A stretch of 8,362 nucleotides of DNA from Phycisphaerales bacterium (GTDB lineage: Bacteria; Planctomycetota; Phycisphaerae; Tepidisphaerales; Tepidisphaeraceae), in the NCBI GenBank assembly GCA_028288905.1, contig JAQGHJ010000168.1, positions 1-8,362 on the forward strand. Direction: 5' to 3'. A model generated the notes under the pieces. It was not told where the DNA came from and did not search any database. It was given only the letters and a program-made list of their open reading frames with translations. Below, piece after piece: positions 6,119 through 8,362 of the stretch; within the stretch, counting starts at the first letter, position 1, and each line of letters starts with the position of its first letter. The translations under genes were made by a program, and so were the position numbers.

Positions 6119-7423
6119 ATGAACAACCCCTCGAACTACAGCGGGAAGGTGGCACCGGTGAGCGGGGCCGGTCCCGACATGGGGCCACCGACCGACGACG
6201 TCACCGAAGCCGCACGACCGAGATGGGGAGCGGTGTACGCGATGGCGCTCTGCGTCGCCGTCCTGATCGCGTCCGAGTTCATGCCGGTCAGCCTCCTGAG
6301 CCCCATCGCGCAGGACCTCGGGCTCACCGAGGGTCAGGCGGGCCAGGCGATCGCGATCTCGGGCATCTTCGCGGTGCTGACGAGCCTCTCCGTCACGGTC
6401 ATTTCGGGCCGCCTGGACCGGCGGGTCGTGCTCATCGCCCTTACCGGCCTGATGGTGTTGTCCGGGGTGGTGGTCGCAATCGCTCCGAACTACGTGACGC
6501 TCATGGCCGGGCGCGCCCTGCTCGGATTCACGATCGGCGGCTTCTGGTCAATGTCGGCCGCCACCATCATGCGGCTCGTCCCCGCGCAGTCCGTGCCGCG
6601 GGGGCTGGCCATCATCTACGGCGGCAGCGCGATCGCCTCGACGGTCTCTGCGCCGCTCGGCAGCTTCATGGGCGGGCTCGTCGGATGGAGGGGGGCCTTC
6701 TTCTGCGTCGTTCCCTTCGCCGCTGCTGCGCTCGTCTGGCAGGCCCTGACGCTTCCGCGCTTGCCGGCCGCGAGCCAACCGGGCGCCGGCAGCGGCGGCG
6801 GCATGCTGAAGCTGTTCCGCAACCGCCCCTTCGGGCTCGGGATGCTCGCGGTGATGCTCTCCTACATGGGGCAGTTTTCCCTCTTCACGTACCTGCGCCC
6901 ATTTCTTGAGCAGGTGACCGGCGTCAACGTGTCAACCCTGTCGTTGATGCTCCTTATCGTCGGTCTGACCGGGCTCATCGGCACCTCCTTCGTCAGCAGG
7001 GTTCTGGACGAGAGGATGTACACGACGCTCGCCGTCATCCCCGTGCTGATGGCCGCCGTCGCGATCGCGATCGCCGCTTTCGGTGCCTCCACGTGGACCA
7101 CCGCGGTGCTCCTCGCCCTCTGGGGGATCCTCAGTGCGGCGGCCCCCGTCGCGTGGTCGACGTGGCTGACGCGGACGCTCCCGAACGACGCGGAGGCGGG
7201 CGGTGGCGTCATGGTCGCGATCATTCAACTCGGCATCACCGTGGGGGCGACGGTCGGTGGCGTGGTGTTCGACTCGCTCGGCGCTCGCGTGACGTTCCTC
7301 AGCAGTGCCGCGATCCTCGTCCTGTCAGGGTCGGTCGCGTTCGCCGTGCGACGTGTACACACGCGTCAGTGGGGGCTCGTCGACTCGGGTGGTACCCGCC
7401 TCGAGCACTCTCCCGCGGCCTGA
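6119..7423 (+). CDS. MFS transporter, DHA1 family, NepI-like (purine ribonucleoside efflux type)
   Basis: Inner-membrane proton-coupled exporter of 434 residues with twelve predicted membrane segments (about 36-58, 73-95, 102-122, 127-147, 160-183, 188-210, 236-258, 273-295, 303-321, 327-347, 363-384, 392-411). From memory it parallels E. coli NepI closely: RPRWGAVYAMALCVAVLI, EFMPVSLLSPIAQDLGL, GRALLGFTIGGFWSMSA, MRLVPAQSVPRGL, APLGSFMGGLVGWRGAF, PVAWSTWLTR and VAIIQLGITVGATVGG all align. The loop after segment 2 has GRLDRRVVL, the family's motif A position. NepI exports purine ribonucleosides, but close relatives are drug or sugar exporters, so the substrate is unproven. Start: ATG 6119 has TAAGG 5-6 nt upstream. 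The 35-residue N-terminal extension is hydrophilic. Divergent from the AraC-type regulator, the usual arrangement for a regulated efflux pump, and 195 bp ahead of the Pao-like gene. Confidence 0.9.
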   Translation: MNNPSNYSGKVAPVSGAGPDMGPPTDDVTEAARPRWGAVYAMALCVAVLIASEFMPVSLLSPIAQDLGLTEGQAGQAIAISGIFAVLTSLSVTVISGRLDRRVVLIALTGLMVLSGVVVAIAPNYVTLMAGRALLGFTIGGFWSMSAATIMRLVPAQSVPRGLAIIYGGSAIASTVSAPLGSFMGGLVGWRGAFFCVVPFAAAALVWQALTLPRLPAASQPGAGSGGGMLKLFRNRPFGLGMLAVMLSYMGQFSLFTYLRPFLEQVTGVNVSTLSLMLLIVGLTGLIGTSFVSRVLDERMYTTLAVIPVLMAAVAIAIAAFGASTWTTAVLLALWGILSAAAPVAWSTWLTRTLPNDAEAGGGVMVAIIQLGITVGATVGGVVFDSLGARVTFLSSAAILVLSGSVAFAVRRVHTRQWGLVDSGGTRLEHSPAA

Positions 7424-7532
7424 AAGGGACAGCGGTTGAACCGCACGTCGCAATTGCCCCGTCGCTTCCCCTGTTCTCCCCCGGGTGCGTCGCGGCGAAT
7501 GGACGGACCGCTTAAGGGAATCCGACCCGCCT

Positions 7533-7563
7533 CGGATAGCGCGTATCCGGTCCGGTAGACCGG
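7533..7563. repeat. Two overlapping inverted repeats upstream of the Pao-like gene (possible operator)
   Basis: CGGATA (7533-7538) and TATCCG (7544-7549) flank GCGCG. Overlapping this, CCGGTC (7547-7552) and GACCGG (7558-7563) flank CGGTA. Both have 6-bp arms and 5-bp gaps, giving dyad centres 14 bp apart, and they end 1 bp before the GATAAT box. The place and shape suit a repressor or activator site, or two competing hairpins. No regulator can be assigned. Confidence 0.35.
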
Positions 7564-7564
7564 C

Positions 7565-7570
7565 GATAAT
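7565..7570 (+). promoter_or_regulatory. Candidate -10 element (GATAAT) of the Pao-like operon
   Basis: GGCGATAATC differs from TATAAT by one base and lies 48 nt before ATG 7619, giving a leader of about 42 nt. The -35 position falls inside the inverted-repeat pair and has no TTGACA-like hexamer, which would fit an activated promoter. Confidence 0.38.
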
Positions 7571-7618
7571 CTAAGACGCTCGCAGCGGCGTCCCCGCACC
7601 CAGCCGAAAGGATTGCCC

Positions 7619-8347
7619 ATGTCCGACACCGAACGCGACGTCGAATACTGGCCGGGATTCCACGGGCGCGTCGAGTATGACGAGTCGCCGCTCTCCGAGG
7701 ACGAGGCGGCGCTCCTGCGGGACCTCGGGGCGGCGGGTACTACCCGGCGCGACTTTCTGAAGGTGCTGGCCGCGGCCGGGATCAGCCTTTCGGCCGCGCA
7801 ACTCCTGACCGGGTGCGGTTCGAGCGCCAGGCAAACAACCGCGGGTGCCCTCGGCGGAACCGCCGGCGGGATTGAGACCTCGCCGGTGTCACTGAAGGTG
7901 AATGGCCAGACCCACCAGCTCGACCTGGACTCCCGCGTATCGCTCCTCGACGCGCTCCGCGAGAAGCTGAACCTCACCGGCACGAAGAAGGGTTGTGACC
8001 ACGGCCAGTGCGGGGCGTGCACGGTCCTCGTGGGCGGCGAACGCGTGCTCTCGTGCCTGACGCTGGCCGCCCAGGCGGAGGGTGAGGAGATCGTGACGAT
8101 CGAGGGGTTGGCGCACGGCGACGACCTCCACCCGATGCAGGCCGCCTTCATCAAGCACGACGGCTTCCAGTGCGGCTACTGCACGCCGGGCCAGTTGATG
8201 TCAGGCGTGGCCTGCATCAAGGAGGGCCACGCCAAAACTGACGGCGACATCCGCGAGTGGATGAGTGGCAACCTCTGCCGCTGCGGCGCTTACCCCAACA
8301 TCGTGGCCGCCATTCGTCAGGTAGAGAAAAGCGGTTTTAAGTCCTAG
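7619..8347 (+). CDS. paoA: PaoA-like 2Fe-2S subunit of a molybdenum aldehyde oxidoreductase (xanthine dehydrogenase family), Tat-exported
   Basis: Electron-transfer subunit of 242 residues; it passes electrons between the molybdopterin subunit and the FAD subunit of a PaoABC-type enzyme that oxidises aldehydes to acids. The ferredoxin domain (about 88-160) has plant-type cluster ligands C126, C131, C134 and C146 (GCDHGQCGACTV). The four-helix domain (about 168-235) has C185, C188, C220 and C222 (GFQCGYCTPGQ and NLCRCGAYPNI). LHPMQAAFIKHDGFQCGYCT is identical to what I recall of E. coli PaoA. Export: twin arginines R43-R44 in TTRRDFLK, a hydrophobic stretch, then LLTGC with C66 as a perfect lipobox, so it may be a Tat lipoprotein; E. 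coli PaoA has Tat but no lipobox. The n-region before RR is long (42 residues). Start: ATG 7619, with AAAGGA at 7607-7612; a TTG at 7613 is too near that site. The next subunit begins 2 bp after the TAG stop. Confidence 0.93.
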   Translation: MSDTERDVEYWPGFHGRVEYDESPLSEDEAALLRDLGAAGTTRRDFLKVLAAAGISLSAAQLLTGCGSSARQTTAGALGGTAGGIETSPVSLKVNGQTHQLDLDSRVSLLDALREKLNLTGTKKGCDHGQCGACTVLVGGERVLSCLTLAAQAEGEEIVTIEGLAHGDDLHPMQAAFIKHDGFQCGYCTPGQLMSGVACIKEGHAKTDGDIREWMSGNLCRCGAYPNIVAAIRQVEKSGFKS

Positions 8348-8349
8348 CC

Positions 8350-8362
8350 ATGAACAACTTCA
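8350..8362 (+). CDS. Start of next gene, probably the FAD-binding subunit of the same oxidoreductase (partial)
   Basis: ATG at 8350 lies 2 bp after the stop of the 2Fe-2S subunit and reads MNNF before the window ends. In PaoABC-type operons the gene after paoA encodes the FAD-binding subunit, which starts with a short strand of this kind. The tight spacing suggests translational coupling. Only four codons are visible, so the identity rests on gene order. Confidence 0.5.

Noticed and set aside
7432..7444. GCGGTT-G-AACCGC palindrome after the MFS stop as a terminator
   Set aside because: The loop is too small unless the stem shrinks to 4 bp, and there is no following T-run.

Overview
The window is GC-rich bacterial DNA (about 70% G+C by eye). 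Its gene repertoire fits a planctomycete of the Gemmata type: a GAF-linked class III adenylate cyclase, a multi-domain DUF3592-like membrane protein, a small MYATIRRY-type monooxygenase-fold protein and a PaoABC-type molybdoenzyme locus with a Tat signal. That taxonomic call is an inference from protein style and base composition; there is no rRNA or other marker gene here.

Layout from left to right. (1) 1-1067, minus strand: N-terminal 355 residues of a GAF + class III adenylate cyclase whose C-terminus lies beyond the left edge. (2) 1546-1830, plus: a 94-residue ABM-fold protein, with about 480 bp of gene-free DNA on each side. (3) 2307-4009, plus: a membrane protein with three DUF3592-like units, split by an apparent one-base deletion near 2950. 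(4) 4129-4428, minus: a 99-residue protein of unknown function, convergent with the membrane protein and with a likely leaderless start. (5) 4576-5490, minus: an AraC_N/HTH regulator. (6) 5491-6118: a 628-bp divergent intergenic region, more AT-rich than its surroundings, with a possible relic of an alcohol dehydrogenase C-terminus. (7) 6119-7423, plus: a 12-TM MFS exporter very like NepI. (8) 7619-8347, plus: the 2Fe-2S subunit of a PaoABC-like aldehyde oxidoreductase, followed 2 bp later by the first four codons of the next subunit.

How the parts may work together: the cyclase, ABM protein, DUF3592 protein and 99-residue protein look like unrelated single genes. The right half could form a small detoxification island: an AraC_N regulator (the family of E. 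coli YqhC, which controls aldehyde reductases), an efflux pump read divergently from it, and an aldehyde-oxidising molybdoenzyme. That link rests on gene order only. I see no mobile element, CRISPR array, tRNA or rRNA, and nothing that amounts to a wholly new system. The most notable points are the lipobox in the Pao iron-sulfur subunit, the frameshift in the DUF3592 gene, the C8 tract just after the cyclase start codon, and a recurring GCTATA-type promoter element.
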